Shown here piece after piece: positions 43,741-56,334 of a DNA stretch of 64,000 nucleotides; the stretch's first letter is position 1, and every line of letters begins with the position of its first letter. This DNA comes from Saccopteryx bilineata (taxonomy: Eukaryota; Chordata; Mammalia; Chiroptera; Emballonuridae): positions 290,736,090 through 290,800,089 of the forward strand of contig NC_089492.1 in NCBI RefSeq assembly GCF_036850765.1. Reading direction: 5' to 3'. The position numbers were made by a program, and so were the translations under genes. A model generated the notes under the pieces. That model did no database searches and was not told the origin of the DNA. It saw only the letters and a list, made by a program, of their open reading frames with translations.

Positions 43741-46560
43741 CCGTCCCCAGCGGCAGCCACTCTGGGTATTGTTGTAATTGGCTCCTGGAGCCGGTCCCCG
43801 GTGGCAGATTTGGAGCGAGAATTTATACAAAACTAAAACACCAAATAATGTGGCAAAAAATAAGAGCCAAGCGCTGGAAATTAATGACTTTTCTCCAGAA
43901 AAAAAGTTAGGATTTGGCCACCTTCCAAGCTCTCCAGGGGATTGTAACACTGGAACTGGGATGATGGACGGTGACCTTGACTTTGCAATAAATTTGCAAT
44001 CACTGGTGGCTTTTTTATTTTATTTTTTTTGATTCATTGTTTCTAAAATCTGTTGCTGCGAAAGGAGCCACAGTGACCCCCTCACCCTGCTTCACCCCCA
44101 TTTGATAGAATGAGAGGCACTTTCAATGAGGAGTTAGGAGTTTCCTCCCCCCTCCCCCCACCAAAGGCAGGGGCAGACTGCTGAAACAGAAGATACATGT
44201 TTCCATTTGATTTTGACCTTTAATGGCGATGCCACAGGCAATTATAAAACAAGAATGATACTAATTCATCAAGTCGGTGCAAGGAACTCCAACACAATTT
44301 TCGGTTTTCTTTACAACACCTGTTCCATGCCTAAAAGCGGACACGGGCAATCCTCGGTAGGCACGGGTCTCACGCGTGCAAACTCTCCTTCTCTCTACTA
44401 CGTGTATTGGAAGCCCCAAAACCGTTCAGTGGCCGTGGACGATCATTCTCAGACATGCGCAGATGGGCGAGAGCTAGGAATAGCCCAACGTGCGCGTTCC
44501 CTCCTGGCTGAGGTTGAAACGAGGTGCCGTGATTCAGCTCAGACTGCAAAGCCGTGTCCTTTCCAGGGTCTACTCAGCTGTGTTTTCTGTTTGTTTGGAC
44601 TTGGTTTGTTGGTATGTATGTCTGTGCTCTTTGTTGGTGGTTTGCTGCCCAGCGCTGCCATGCTGTCTACCATCTTCGGCACAAGGACGGCGGTGACGGG
44701 CCTCGAGGAGGAAACTCAGCTGTCAGACAAGCTTCGCTCACGCACGCGTTGTGGCGCTGTTGGCTGTGACGTCAGTGTCAATGAATCAGCAATATACACT
44801 AAGTGAGGCGTCTTCACACAGAGACACACACAGGACAGGGCTGATAAAATGTGACGACCGGAGGCTCTCAGGAGATCCCCCCCTGCAGCCCCCCTAGGAG
44901 CACCGGTTCAGCACCCACGGATTCCGTCTCCTGGTGGCATTGCAGACCACACCTGCTGCGTCTGACGTGCATGGACGGCAAGATCAGGACTGTCTCCTCC
45001 TTGGGTTGCCTGCCCATTCTTGAGGCGCACTCATAGCACGCCTAACCCGGAATCTGTCGCCAGATTCCTGGGTAAAGGGACTGGCGCAGCCTCTCCACTC
45101 ACCCGACCCTAGTGACCACCTGGCCCTCCGGTGATGGCCCCGGATGTCAGCCTCAAAGGGGCTGAGTCCTTTGCACAGCGGCTGTGTGTCTTAGAGCCCG
45201 GCAGCAGGGCTGTCCCTGCGGGGCACCGCGGAGGCATAGGACCACTTCTCAGGAGGACAATGGCCCCTCCTGGCGTCCAAGACACAGAGCACAGAGGAGC
45301 CGTGGGTGCGCCAAGCTTTGCGTCAGCGATCACATCACAAGGGCTCCTGGATGCTCAGCAACACGTGAGGTGTTGGGGATAGAAAGACAACCTGTCAGTC
45401 CCCCGCGTCCACTGGCTCCACATCGTCATCGGCTCACTTTGCACCCAGCCCGGTTAGATTTGCAGGGCGCTCCCGTCTGGACCATGATGTCTCCATTTCC
45501 CAGTGTGCTCTCATGGGTGGCGCATATGGGGGAGGGGTACAGAGCAGGAAAGCCTGCCCCACACTGGGGATGACCGCAGCATGGTCCAGAAAGTTGAGGC
45601 AGCATGCCCTAGGCTCCACAGCAAGTGAACTCACTCCATGCCTGAACAGAGCCTCCCCACAAGAGGCCTGGGCGGCCCCTCAAACATCACGCACCGGGAG
45701 CCACCTCCCTGCAGGCTCCGGTGGCCCCAGATGAAGCCAACAGGGGCCTGCTCACACGCGTGCACGGAGCTCACAGTCAGCCCAGCTTGGGGTCCAGGTA
45801 CAGGCCAGGTCCCCTTTGTTTCCGCAGCACAGCCAGTCACCAACCTCTTGCAACCGACCTAGAGCCAGATAAAGACAGGCGCTCATTGCGATATTTGTCA
45901 TTTTCTTCTCCGTGAGAACATTTGGCAAATCTCTGCCCCATGGGTGTGGGACCAATCAGAGTAAACATCTTCGCCGTCCTTGGAGCCCCTGGATGCCTGT
46001 GCCCATCTGTGTTAATTCCTGTTGTCATTATCGTCATCATCATTATCGCCGGCGTCATGATCACCATCAGCAGCAGCAGCCGAGGAGCAGCATCCTAAAT
46101 TTCGATCCGCAGTGGACAATATTTGGCATGCCATCCTCCGCCCGCCATGAACGTGCTCCCTCCCCCTCCCCTTCGGTCCCCGAGACCCAGCACACCCCTG
46201 ACAGCTGCTCTAGCTGAGAGGACTGCCTCCTGCTCCTGAATGGTGACAGCCAGCGGTGGTGGGACTGGAAGCAGCAAGGGCTGGGGAAGAGGACACATCG
46301 CATCCACCCCACAGGTTCTATTCCGTCTTTCCACCCAGAAGAAGGACCCAGGCAGAGAGAGTCGCTGCTCTGCAAGGGGACCACTGGAGAGAGAGAGACA
46401 AAAAGGCAAATCCCAGCGCTGCTCCAGGCGAATTTCTGCATTTCTACACAACCTTTCATTCACCTGTGCAGGATCAAGCGCTTATAGGTGCTTCCTTCAG
46501 TCAATCCCCATGAGGGATGGACGTGGACCCGCCCATTCTTCCTATGACAACGAGGATGTT
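43741..46560. other. Unique DNA, no recognised feature
   Basis: AT-rich patches at 43840-44040 and 44190-44330 contain GGCAATTATAAAACAAG and ACTAATTCATCAAG and could be conserved noncoding DNA. A CATCATCATT/AGCAGCAGC trinucleotide patch lies at 46024-46082. No exon recognised. Confidence 0.4.
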
Positions 46561-46745
46561 CACCGAGTAGCCTTTGAAGAGTTTGTGAGTTCCAGACCAG
46601 CAACCCTCCCCTCTCCCCCTCCCCATCACCTGGAAACTTGTCAGAAATGCAAATTATTGGGCCCCACCCTACCCACTAACAGATACTGGGTGGGGGGGGG
46701 GGGGAGATGCCTGAGCAATCTGTTTTATCTCTGTTCTAGATGGAA
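46561..46745 (-). mobile_element. MER5A (hAT-Charlie nonautonomous DNA transposon)
   Basis: The reversed MER5A core is plain: CATCACCTGGAAACTTGTCA, GAAATGCAAATTATTGGGCC, a CCACCCTACC block and GAGCAATCTGTTTTA. A G-run (46690-46702) has expanded in the normally GGGGTGGGG segment. The outer ends are diverged. Length fits the usual 189 bp. Confidence 0.75.
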
Positions 46746-47889
46746 TGGATGAGTCCCTTGACCCACCCCCCAATTACTTCCGGTCCACCTGCTCGTTTCC
46801 TGAGACTGGTGAGCGAGCCACATGGGGGACCTCAGCACCAAAATGGCGTGTGGCGTGACTTCCTCTGGTTGCACCAGAGAACTTGACCTTTGCCTTGTTG
46901 GCAAACCAAGGGGGCTCCGTAAGGAAGTGAGTTAGGTGCACAAAAGGCCGAGGGAGTCATTCAAAGGGCAAAGCTGGTTTGAGGACACCCGATTCTATTC
47001 ATCATCTCTAGGCAACTCATTTCTTCTCGTTAGCAACAAGACCCCATCAGGCAAGCCCATCAATGCCTGGAGATGCACGTTGACTACTCGGGTCAGCTTA
47101 TGACTCAGGCTCGACTAGGACCCAGTGAGAAGTCCCCCTGACGTGGACCCCCCATCACTCAGGCCGTCTCACCCTCCGAAGAACAACGAGTCTCTCAGGA
47201 TGAACAGCGGAGGGAAGAGTGCTTGGTTTTTATTGGCAAATTGCTAATAAGATGCCCATGCTGCTGCCCCCTCCCACTGTGAACGGAGAGTGCGGTGGCA
47301 CCTGAAAGACGTCAGAAATGAGAAAAGACTTTCAGTCACATGTGCCCTGGCGGATGGTCTCATCAGACAAAGTGACAGAGAGTCTCAGGAGAGAGAAACA
47401 TACACACAGGAGAGCGTTTCCCTACCCACCCCACAGCCCCCATCCCGGTATTGACTTTGGCTTCCAAAATCAATTTTCTTTATTAGCTGATGTATCTCTG
47501 CAAAGGACTGTCTGTGTGGAATCTGGATAAATTATTTAAGCAGTAAATTGCTTCCATTCTGACTGGTAAAGGCAGGAATATTTAACAGGATGGAGCACAA
47601 GCTAAGGGCTTGAGGCAAGGTCACCCTGGAAGGGAAAAAAAAAAAGGATCTTCAAGAACCCATGAAGGTTGATCTTTGAGGTCAGAACCAGGCGGAACAT
47701 CCACGGTGCACAATTTAGAGGGCGTTCTTACCTTGTGATCCAAGTATGGTTGGGCCGTCTACACCCTGAGTGGCCTTATATGGTGATTTGTCCAATAAAG
47801 GACAGAATGTGTGTGATGTGGCATGCTTCTCTATAGGTCCACCATTTGCTGGCGTCAGAGTTCTCCCGAGATGCGGAAGCAACAAGCTG
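46746..47889. other. Unique DNA, no recognised feature
   Basis: An AT-rich island at 47460-47590 (TTTCTTTATTAGCTGATGTA, TAAATTATTTAAGCAG) may be conserved noncoding DNA. No exon recognised. Confidence 0.4.
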
Positions 47890-47894
47890 AGTGT

Positions 47895-48020
47895 AAAGAC
47901 ATAGACATGAACTCAGACAGAGACTTAGACAGACAGAGACATGGAGGCAGAATTAGACATAGACATAGACATGAGCTTGGACGGACTTGGGCGTGGACAC
48001 AGCTCTGGACAGAGACAGAG
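47895..48020. repeat. Degenerate (AGACAT)n patch
   Basis: GACATAGACATGAACTCAGA, AGACAGAGACATGGAGG and AGACATAGACATAGACATGA show a decayed hexamer repeat related to the array at 31.6 kb. It extends into the family A LTR that follows. Confidence 0.7.
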
Positions 48021-48392
48021 ACAGGTCTGTCTCGGAGAGGGATTCATTTTAAGGAGTCAGCTCCCACGGTCATGGGGGCCTGGCAAGGCTGGTAGAGACA
48101 AGACCCAAGGGAGAGTTCACAGGACAGTCTTCGACTGAAGGCAGCCTGTTGGCACAATCCCTTTCTCCTTGAAGGGTGCCCACTTTTTTCCTCTTAAGGC
48201 CTTTAACTGATTGGACAAGGTCCACCCACATTACGGAGATAATCTGCTTTCCTCAAAAGTCCACTGATTTAAATGTTAATTTCATCTTTAAAAAAAAAAT
48301 CTTCCCAACAACATCCAGACTGATGTTGACCAAACACCTGGGTACCACGTCCCGGCCAAATTGACAAGCAAAATTAAGAACTATAGGGGACG
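48020..48392 (-). mobile_element. Old LTR-like repeat (family A)
   Basis: Another reverse copy: TTTAACTGATTGGACAAGGT, ATTACGGAGATAATCTGC, GATTTAAATGTTAATTTCAT, GTTGACCAAACACCTGGGTA and AAATTGACAAGCAAAATTAA. The left part is diverged and its boundary is approximate. Confidence 0.65.
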
Positions 48393-48960
48393 TCTGATAC
48401 TCTTGTCTGCTGGCAGCCTTTCCTCCTCTTGGGAGCAATCGATCCCTGCACGGTCCTCAGGGAGTCTACGCCCCTCCACTCAATACTTGGGTGCTTGTGT
48501 CTGTGCACACAGACAAAACCTTGAGCTTCAGGTGTGGACGACTGAGCCAGGCCTAACCAATCAGCTTATTCCTTAGCTTAGGTATTCCCACTGACACACA
48601 CCCCCACCTGTAAGCTGTGGGGGTTGGTTTTGCAGTGGCAACTCGACCCAGGACAACCATTCAGAGCATTTTGCCCCATTCTCGGCTCCTGGACCCTGTG
48701 GTAGATCTAGGGTTGGGCTGTAACCCAAGTTGTCCCCATGAGACCACCAGTCCAGCAATTTCATATGAACAATTGGGACAAAAAAAAAATGTCACATGTT
48801 CTGGTATCCTCTGAACCCCTGACATAGTGTGTCTGGGTTTTTCTGTTACAAGGCTGTCTGTCTGCTTAGCACCAGGAGGGCAGGATTGGGCGGGCTCATA
48901 TCTCCATCTGCTGTGCTCCAAACTATGCCGGGCAGAAGGTAGGAGCACAGTGCTTTCATG
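48393..48960. other. Unique DNA, no recognised feature
   Basis: An A-run at 48780-48789. No exon or repeat recognised. Confidence 0.4.
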
Positions 48961-49482
48961 CTGGATGGATGGATGGATGGATGGATAGATGGTGGATGGA
49001 TGGATGGGTGAGTGGGTAGATGTATGTATGTATGTATGTATGTATGTATATATGTATGTATGTATGATGGATGGATAGATGGGTGATGGATGGATGGATG
49101 GTGAATGAATAGATGGATGGATGGATGGATGGAGGATGGATGGATGGATGGATGGATGGATGGATGGATGGATGGATGTGTGCATGGATAGATGGATGGG
49201 TGGGTGGTGGATGGATGGATGGATGGATGGGTAGGTGGGTGGATGGGTAGATGTATGTATGGATGGATGGATGGATGGATGGATGGATGATGGATGGATG
49301 GATGGATGAAGGGTAAATGGATGGATGGATGGTGAATGGATGGATGGATGGATGGTGAATGGATGGATGGATGGATGGATGGTGAATGGATGGATGGATG
49401 GGTGGATGGATAGATGATGGATGGCTGGATGGATGGATGATGGATGGATGGATGAATGATGGATGGATGGATGGATGGATGG
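48961..49482. repeat. (GGAT)n microsatellite array with internal (GTAT)n
   Basis: A 520-bp array of GGAT units with GGTG and GAAT variants. A (TGTA)n block occupies 49020-49068. Blocks such as ATGGTGAATGGATGGATGG recur at 49330-49400, indicating local duplications. Open frames on the minus strand (HPSIHPSI) are repeat artefacts. Confidence 0.95.
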
Positions 49483-50088
49483 AACAATGGTGCCCTTTTA
49501 TTGATTAAGCCAGTTAGGTATTTATCCCTTGTAGACCAAGAATCCAAATTTGCACGTGTCAACATGAACCTCACAGCAGCCTGAGACAAGGGACCGTGGT
49601 CTCCACCAAGATGAATGTCTTTAAACCCAAAAGCGACTCTAGTTTTTAATCCAGGTCATAGCTTAGCTCACTCAAAAACAAGTTGATTGGCAAACACAAG
49701 CCAAGAGTCTTTTCTCCTCTCCATAAGTGACACTAATATACTCCTGAAGCTTGTCCTTCCAGAAACCTGCCAATGTTTCAATGCAAATCAGCTGCTAACA
49801 GAAGAGAGGCCCAGCTGAATACTGAAGCTCCGGAACAAGACGCCACATTGATCCAGCCGCCGATGGCTGAATTTGATCAAGAGATTCACAAATGAGTTTC
49901 AAGTTCTCCTTACAAACGGGTTTCAGAACACTCTGCATTGTGTTTACACAGAGGATCAGAGTTCCTCATGTCCAACCAGCTGCAAGGTTCATTGGCAGAA
50001 ATTGGTAGAAGATGGCATCAGAGCTGAGTCACCTAAACTTGGGAGTGATGGGTGAGCAAAGGCTCACCTGTGTGATGAGAGATGAAGT
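49483..50088. other. Unique DNA, no recognised feature
   Basis: Nothing recognised. Confidence 0.4.
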
Positions 50089-50745
50089 GGCCGTGCAGGG
50101 CCGGGGGTGGGGGGCAGAGGGTGAAGGGGTCATGCAGGTCAGAGGGTGGAGGGCAGGGGGCAGAGGGCCCGTGCAGGGCAGGGGGTAGAGGACCCATGCA
50201 GGGCAGGGGGTAGAGGGCCCGTGTAGGGCAGGGGGTGGAGGGCCCGTGCAGGGCAGGGGGCGAAGGGCCCGTGCAGGGCAGGGGGTGAAGGGGCCCGTGC
50301 AGGGCAGGGGGTGGAGGGGCCCGTGCAGGGCAGGGGGTGGAGGGCCCGTGCAGGGCAGGGGTGGAGGGCCCATGCAGGGCAGGGGGTGGAGGGCCCGTGC
50401 AGGGCAGGGGGTGGAGGGGCCCGTGCAAGGCAGGGGGTGGAGGGCCCGTGCAGGGCAGGGGTGGAGGGCCCATGCAGGGCAGGGGTTGGAGGTGTCCGTG
50501 CAGGGCAGGGGGTGGAGGGGCCCGTGCAGGTAGGGGGTAGAGGGCCCGTGCAGGGCAGGGGGTGGAGGGGCCCATGCAGGGCAGGGGGTGGAGGGCCCGT
50601 GCAGGGCAGGGGGTGGAGGGCCCTGTGCAGGGCAGGGGGTGGAGGGGCCTGTGCAGGGCAAGAGGTGGAGGGCCTGTGCAGGGCAGGGGGTGGAGGGGCC
50701 CGTGCAGGGCAGGGGGTGGAGGGCCCGTGCAGGGCAGGGGGTGGA
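50089..50745. repeat. G-rich 26-bp minisatellite, about 25 copies
   Basis: The unit is GCCCGTGCAGGGCAGGGGGT followed by GGAGGG. Single-G indels and CCC/CCA/CCT changes give 25- and 26-bp units. The plus strand is strongly G-skewed with runs of 3-5 Gs at short spacing, a G-quadruplex-prone pattern. The apparent 262-, 259- and 196-codon frames (GPSTPCPARALHPLP and similar) are translations of the repeat, not genes. Confidence 0.95.
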
Positions 50746-51654
50746 GGAGTGTGTGGTAAAGACAGAATGTCTTGGCTTGGGGGACTGCCATCTTGGCTGG
50801 GGGAACAACCACTCCATTTGCTCAGTCCTGAGGGTCCCCGGGCTGCAGGACCTCAGTGCTATGACTCAGACATTCCCGAGTCACTCTGGGCTCACTGCTG
50901 ATGGTCCTGCAGGGCAAGGCAGTGCTCGCATGGCCCTCTCCCTGTGTGGGACCAGCCCACTCTGAAGTTGAAGTGCTCCCAAGGGAGAAGGCCGCCCACG
51001 GAAACGAGCTGATGAATGCAGCCTTCAGAGAAGGACGGCCTTGTTCACGGCGACGTGGCCGCAGTGCTCTGGCTGAGGTCACTTTGCAGGACAGCCTTGA
51101 GGTGGGAGGGCAGCGGCAGGCGGATGGAGAATGGCGAGTGCCAGGTTTAAATTTAGGACTTGTCGGTGGTTTCAGTTTTCACTGTGACTACGGAGAGCCC
51201 ATCTCTCTGACCTGGAGCCACTCCCCCTTCGGGGCCTGGGCATTGCATTCCTTCAAAGGCCCGGCCTCACAAGCTGCCCCCGAAGGCCGGACCAGAGCAG
51301 GGCTCTGGGCCCTGGAGGCCTCGGGGAGGGGTACGTAGGATAAGCACTGTCTGACTGCCAGGGTGCCAGGGCAGGGGCACCGGGGGTCCTGGAACATGCC
51401 CGCTCCCATGCTGCCTGGTCCTCCTGCTTCTCATCAGAGCAGCCGTGGAGGCCAGCCCCGGCCACGTGGCGGGGAGACCCCGCTTCTGTGCACGGAGGTC
51501 AGTGCTGGGTCTTGTCCTCTGAGCCACCTCTTCCCCGAGTTCCCGTCCAGCAACGTCTGCTTTGGGCTCTCTGGGGCTCACCACCTCCTAGATGCAGCTG
51601 TTGTTTGGAGCCAGAGGGTGATCAGCCCCTGTCACCCAGTCTGGATTCCTCTTC
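50746..51654. other. Unique DNA, no recognised feature
   Basis: GC-rich, no repeat or exon recognised. Confidence 0.4.
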
Positions 51655-52087
51655 TGCAGCTGTTGTCACACAACAGCGTGGGCTGGAGGCTTCCGAACAA
51701 CAGAAGTTTCTTCTCTTGTCGTTCCAGAGGTCAGAAGGCTGAGGTCCAGGTGTGGGCAGGGCCGCACCCCTTTGCAGGATCCTGAGGGAAGCTCTTCCCA
51801 GACTCGCTCAGCTCCTGGTGCTGGTAACAGTGCCTGGAGTCCCTCGTCTTAGAGACGCATCCCCTTGGTCATGTGGCCGTCTCCTCCCTGGGTCTTCTCA
51901 TCGTCTCCCTTTGTGCGTGTCTGTTCCAGATGTCCCTTTCATACTGGCTGATAGTTCACGTGAATGACCCTTTTTATTTTTGATTACCTCTGTGCAATCC
52001 TTGTTTCCAAATAAGGTCACATTGTTTGACACAATGTGGGATAGAGCTTCAGCCTATCTTTTGGGGGACACACTTCAACTCTAACAG
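51655..52087 (-). mobile_element. MLT1-like MaLR LTR, diverged
   Basis: Reversed landmarks: GCTGTTGTCACACAACAGCG, CCGAACAACAGAAGTTTCTT, TTCCAGAGGTCAGAAGGCTG, GTCATGTGGCCGTCTCC, TTTCCAAATAAGGTCACATT and TTTGGGGGACACACTTCAAC. About 430 bp. Confidence 0.7.
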
Positions 52088-53585
52088 AACAGACGTGTTT
52101 TGCTCGGCAGTGCTCAGGGGACCGGAGAGCAGCCAGCATGCCAATCAGACAGCTGGCCACCCCCAATTCCCATGCAGATAGACCCGGGCCTTGGGATCTA
52201 CCCCTGATGGGATGGTATGGACATGCCCCCCCCCCCATTCAGGTCAGTGGACATTAATAGGCCACCTGGGTTGAGAAGGCTGTGACAGCCACCTGGACAC
52301 TTGTCTTTCAACCTAACCCTGACTCTAATAACCCGGAAGTGCCAGGCACCCTCTCTACTCAGAACTGCCCAGTCTGAAGGCTTCACTGAGCATAGACACC
52401 TAAGTGGGCTCCCCCGCCCAGAGCAAGCAGTGGGGAAATGAGGCCGGCTGACCACCCACAATGACCTGGAACTTCGCAGGGGATGCATCATTTTGCCACT
52501 GATGTCTATAGAACTTGTCACAGGCTGCCCCTTCCAGTCCCCCACCAGTCTCCCCAGAGGATGCTTTGAGTGAGGGGCTTCCAACTCTAGGGGTCCAGGT
52601 GATCTTGGCCTCAAAACCCAGGGTCAGTCTGTGACAGCCACCTAATATGACAGCCACCAGCTGTCAAGTGCATCCCTGCAGAGGACAATTTATCCTGGCA
52701 GCCCGTGCCGGGTCCTGGGATGCCAGAGAGCTCTTGCAAGGTGCTTTACTCCCAGGGACGTCCCCTGTGGATGGCGCAGCGGCAGGGGTCAGCTTCTGGG
52801 TTCAGCATTGCAAAGTTAGAACCCCACATGGGCAGCTTGCACAAATGAAGGCCAGGCCGGGTGCAGGCGGGATCAACTTTGTGTTTCGTGTTTCTTGTTT
52901 AGGAATTGATACAAAAATAAAAAGTATCCAACTGCCCACAGCAGGGCTGACTGTGGCCTGCCCTTGGCAGGGGTTGGGGGTCTGATTCTCATTAATGTGC
53001 TTTGGGCAGAAGTGCACTTGGCATTGCCTGCGTGGGTGGGCTTTTCTCAGAATGAATAATGAATGCCTTACAGGCTACAGGGTTGAGCACCCCCTTGTGT
53101 TGCTTGTTCTTGGGATTCCCTCTTCCACTCTGGCCTTCCTTGTACAGAAGGAAGGTGAGCAGAGGGGGGTGGAGGTGGGCAGCAGATGGCGGAGAAGACT
53201 TGCAAATGCCTCGCATTCTGCAGTTTACTTTGACTTGTGTAACCACCTTCTGCAAACAAAAGGCAACAGTGTGTCAGGCACACCCAGGCTCCTGTTCCTA
53301 ACGGTCTTCTTGCCTTCTGGCTGCAGAAACATTGTGTCTGCTCAGGGCTGCTCCAGGGCTTGTCCTCTGATCAGCAGGCAGCTGGCTTCCTGCCCTCCAC
53401 CTTCACCTGGGTCAGAGGCCTCTGACCCTCCCTGTCACCCCCCGCCCTCCGGTCCTGCAGATAACGTGCCTGAGGCAGACACCATGTCAGAGCCCCTCGC
53501 AGCACCATCGCAAAACAACCAGCCTGCACCCAACTCCCCGCCATAGGACCAGGGAGCCAGAGAAGGGATCCAAAGCCTTCCTTAG
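52088..53585. other. Unique DNA, no recognised feature
   Basis: A C-run at 52221-52230. Frames around 52995-53546 (183 codons) have no known domain. No exon recognised. Confidence 0.4.
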
Positions 53586-53613
53586 TAAAAAAAAAAAAAA
53601 AAAAAAAAAAACA
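53586..53613. repeat. Poly-A tract, about 27 bp
   Basis: A long uninterrupted A-run. No SINE or LINE body lies upstream and no target-site duplication is visible, so its source is unclear. Confidence 0.9.
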
Positions 53614-54179
53614 CTTGACATTTCAAAAACAGCGAGGCTTTTGACTGTGAGTGGAGAAAAAAAGGCAGCTCACCAGTGGAGGCAATTAATATGCCCAATT
53701 TTTCCTATCCACAGCTATTTCGAATCTGTCTCAAGCTGTTTCTTATTAAGCTCTTTAACATTAAAAATGTTCCCTATTTAAAGTCGAGGCGGGTGTGGGC
53801 ACTGGGCAGGGAGGGGCACCGATGCTCGCCCACCGGGAACAGCCGTGTTTTTTCTGGGAGGAGCAGTTGGCTGGCATCAGCCACCGGGGGCCTGGCACTG
53901 AGCCCAGCCCAAGGTGGGTAACAGGCAGGGTACACCTGAGCTCTGCCCAAGGTCACATCGCTGGTCCCTTCCTCTGCATTCACTCTCCTCTTGTGATTTT
54001 TCCAGCTTGGGGGGGGGGGTTGTTCTGCAAACCAGACCCACCGCCAGCTCCCGCCTCCTCCTGCCCCGCCTGCGAACCAAGAATGGCTTTTACGTTTCCA
54101 AACTGTTGGGGGGGAAATATCTAAAGGAAGATAATATTTTGCAGCAAGCAAAACACTCTGAGATTCAGATTTCAGCATC
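53614..54179. other. Unique DNA; AT-rich patch at 53670-53790
   Basis: GGCAATTAATATGCCCAATT, TTCTTATTAAGCTCTTTAAC and TTAAAAATGTTCCCTATTTA fall in a 120-bp AT-rich patch that may be a conserved element. A G-run lies at 54009-54018. Confidence 0.35.
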
Positions 54180-54330
54180 CATAAATAAAGTTTTATTGGC
54201 AGACAGCCATGCTCGTCCATTTACATACTGTCCGAGGCCACTTTCCCACCGTGACATGCAGAGCTGAGTGGCAGGGACGGAGACCACGCAGCCTGCAAAG
54301 CCTAAAGCACCTACTATGCGGCTCTCTGCC
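54180..54330 (+). mobile_element. hAT-type MER DNA transposon fragment
   Basis: AATAAAGTTTTATTGGCAGA, CATTTACATACTGTCCGAGG, GCAGAGCTGAGTGGCAGGGA, GGAGACCACGCAGCCTGCAA and AGCCTAAAGCACCTACTATG match the old hAT element in which AATAAAGTTTTATTGGAACA, GCAGAGTTGAGTAG and GCCCGCAAAGCCTAAA occur in order. The family name is not assigned. Confidence 0.65.
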
Positions 54331-54775
54331 TCTCTAGGGAGGGGTGATGATGGAAGAAGTGAAGAAGAGGGTGAGGGCGTGGGGCAGACTGCAGCCCAGG
54401 TGTGGTTGGAGTTGGGGGCCATTAGGACTGAGTGTCTGTGTCTCCCCCATATTTATACAGTTATACCCCACGGTGATGGTATGAGGAGCTGGGGCCCCTG
54501 AAGGGTGACCTCGGGAGAGCGGAGGCCCATTGAAAATCTCCCCGAGTGAGACATCTCCAAGCCCTTGAAGAAGGCGCATGCCCTCTGCCTGTCCCCACGA
54601 AACACAAGAGAGGGTCCCCCAGCAAGAGCTGTCCCTGGTGGGCGGAGGGCCTGTCTGTTTGTGATATGGTTTTTCTGACACTTAGAACACCGGGAGGACC
54701 CTGTCAATACGCAATGAGGGGGTGTTTGAGAATTCAATGCCGTCCTCTTCGAAATCTACGTCAAAGTCTGGATAT
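54331..54775. other. Unique DNA, no recognised feature
   Basis: Nothing recognised. Confidence 0.4.
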
Positions 54776-55080
54776 CGCTATAGACTCAATGTCTTTGCCC
54801 CCCCCCCAACCCCAAATTCTTGTTGAATTCCAATGCCCATGGTAAGCCCTCGTGGTGGGATTAGTCTTCTTGTAAAGGGACACCAGAGACACCCCCTCCA
54901 CCATGTGAGGACACAGAGAGGTGGCATCCATGAACCAGGAAGCGGGTCCTCACCAGACACCAAGTCAGCCAGAGACTTGGTTCTGGACTGTTAGCCTCTA
55001 GAACTGTGATGGGGAAATCTCTATTGTTTATATGCCGACTCGTCTATGGTTTCCTGTTATAATGACACAAATGGGCACAG
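54776..55080 (+). mobile_element. MLT1-like MaLR LTR
   Basis: ATAGACTCAATGTCTTTGCC, a poly-C spot, GGGATTAGTCTTCTTGTAAA, CCACCATGTGAGGACACAGA, AAGCGGGTCCTCACCAGACA, TTAGCCTCTAGAACTGTGAT and TATGGTTTCCTGTTATAATG follow the LTR order. Slightly shortened (about 305 bp). Confidence 0.75.
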
Positions 55081-56312
55081 GCCACACCTCCCAATGCCAT
55101 CCCACCAGGCATTGGAGTTGCACCGCACAGTCAGGGGGACACCACCTTGAGTGTTGGCCCCATGCAAACAGCCCCAGTGACAGGCCATTATCCAGCTTGA
55201 TTCTCCCTCAAGAGCCCCAGCTAAGAGATGCGGAGGAGACGCTCGCTGACTGGCTGCGAGAGCTGAGAGGGAGGAAGCGGGTATATGGGGGTAAACAGAG
55301 CGGGGAGCAGGAGGCCGGCAGAGAGAGCTGGGCGAGCCTCAGGAGAGCACACGCCTGTCCTTGTGGTCCCCTCACCCCCGCTCCAGGCCCCTGCCCTCTG
55401 GGCCACAGGACGGACTTCAAGCCCCGGCTGCGGCCTCTGCAATGTCAGCCAGTTCCAGGGGATTCCTGTTCCTTGCAACTGATAGAATTTGGAAGGCACG
55501 CTTTCTCCAAAACTGATTCCCAAGCCCATGCTGGGCCCAGGGGGTCACAGCCAGCATGCCAACTGGGTTGCCAGGCCAACCCTGCCTCTCTGGAGCCCTG
55601 CGCATGGGGCAGTCTCCCTTGGCCTCTCTGAGCCTTAGACTGTCCGTGTCCAGAGCCCGGGCAGTAAGTCAGGGAGGTACGTGCAGACGCTGAGCACAGC
55701 GTCCGAGATGCAGAGAGGGCCACCGGGTCTCACACGCGTTCCAGCAATGGCGTCAGGGAAGGGCAGTGACCCAGGCAGATGCTGGGCACGGCTCAGGAGG
55801 ATGAGACTGCGGAGGAGGGCCTGGGGAAGGTGGAGAGGCCTGGCTGCATGGGGTCCTGTGTCTGTGGCGGTGGAGAGTGCCTCCCTCGGGGCTCCTCCCA
55901 GGAACCTGTCCGCCTGCGCTGGTGTGGGCGAGGCTTGTGCCCCGGCAGCCCCGACCCTCGGAGGGCGTTGGCTGCAGTGCCGCAGGCAAAGCCCTGACCG
56001 TGGACCCCAGACGGGCGGGTCCTGTGGCAGTTTTGAGACTTAGAGAAACCAGACAACTTTGGGCCCGGGCTGCTCCTTGTGACATGAGGGTGACAGCCCA
56101 CAGTGTAACTTTCTGTCCCGTTCAGAGACTCTGATGAGTTAATGCTGGCGAACCAGCAGAAGACGTCTCAGAGGAAAGGGCATTCTTGTCACCCCGAGGC
56201 CCGTCCCTGCACCTCCATTCAGAGTCCCTTCCTGGTCCTCCCCGCCCTGGCCACTGTGTCTTGTCAGCAGTAAGAGCTGGAAGCAGAAAGTTTGCTGAAT
56301 GTCGGTTTTCTC
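55081..56312. other. Unique DNA, no recognised feature
   Basis: GC-rich, with overlapping open frames on both strands of 60-199 codons and no known domain. No exon recognised. Confidence 0.4.
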
Positions 56313-56334
56313 CTTTTTTTTTTTTTTTTTTTTT
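56313..56334. repeat. Poly-T tract, about 22 bp
   Basis: Uninterrupted T-run. No SINE body follows on the minus strand, so it is not an obvious retroposon tail. Confidence 0.9.

Noticed and set aside
48846..49589. 247-codon HPSIHPSI frame
   Set aside because: Translation of the GGAT microsatellite.
50029..50817. 262- and 259-codon open frames in the minus strand, and 196 codons on the plus strand
   Set aside because: They read the 26-bp G-rich minisatellite in several frames at once. No start context, domain or codon signal supports a gene.
53586..53613. Poly-A tract as the end of a processed pseudogene
   Set aside because: No recognisable transcript lies upstream and no target-site duplication is seen.
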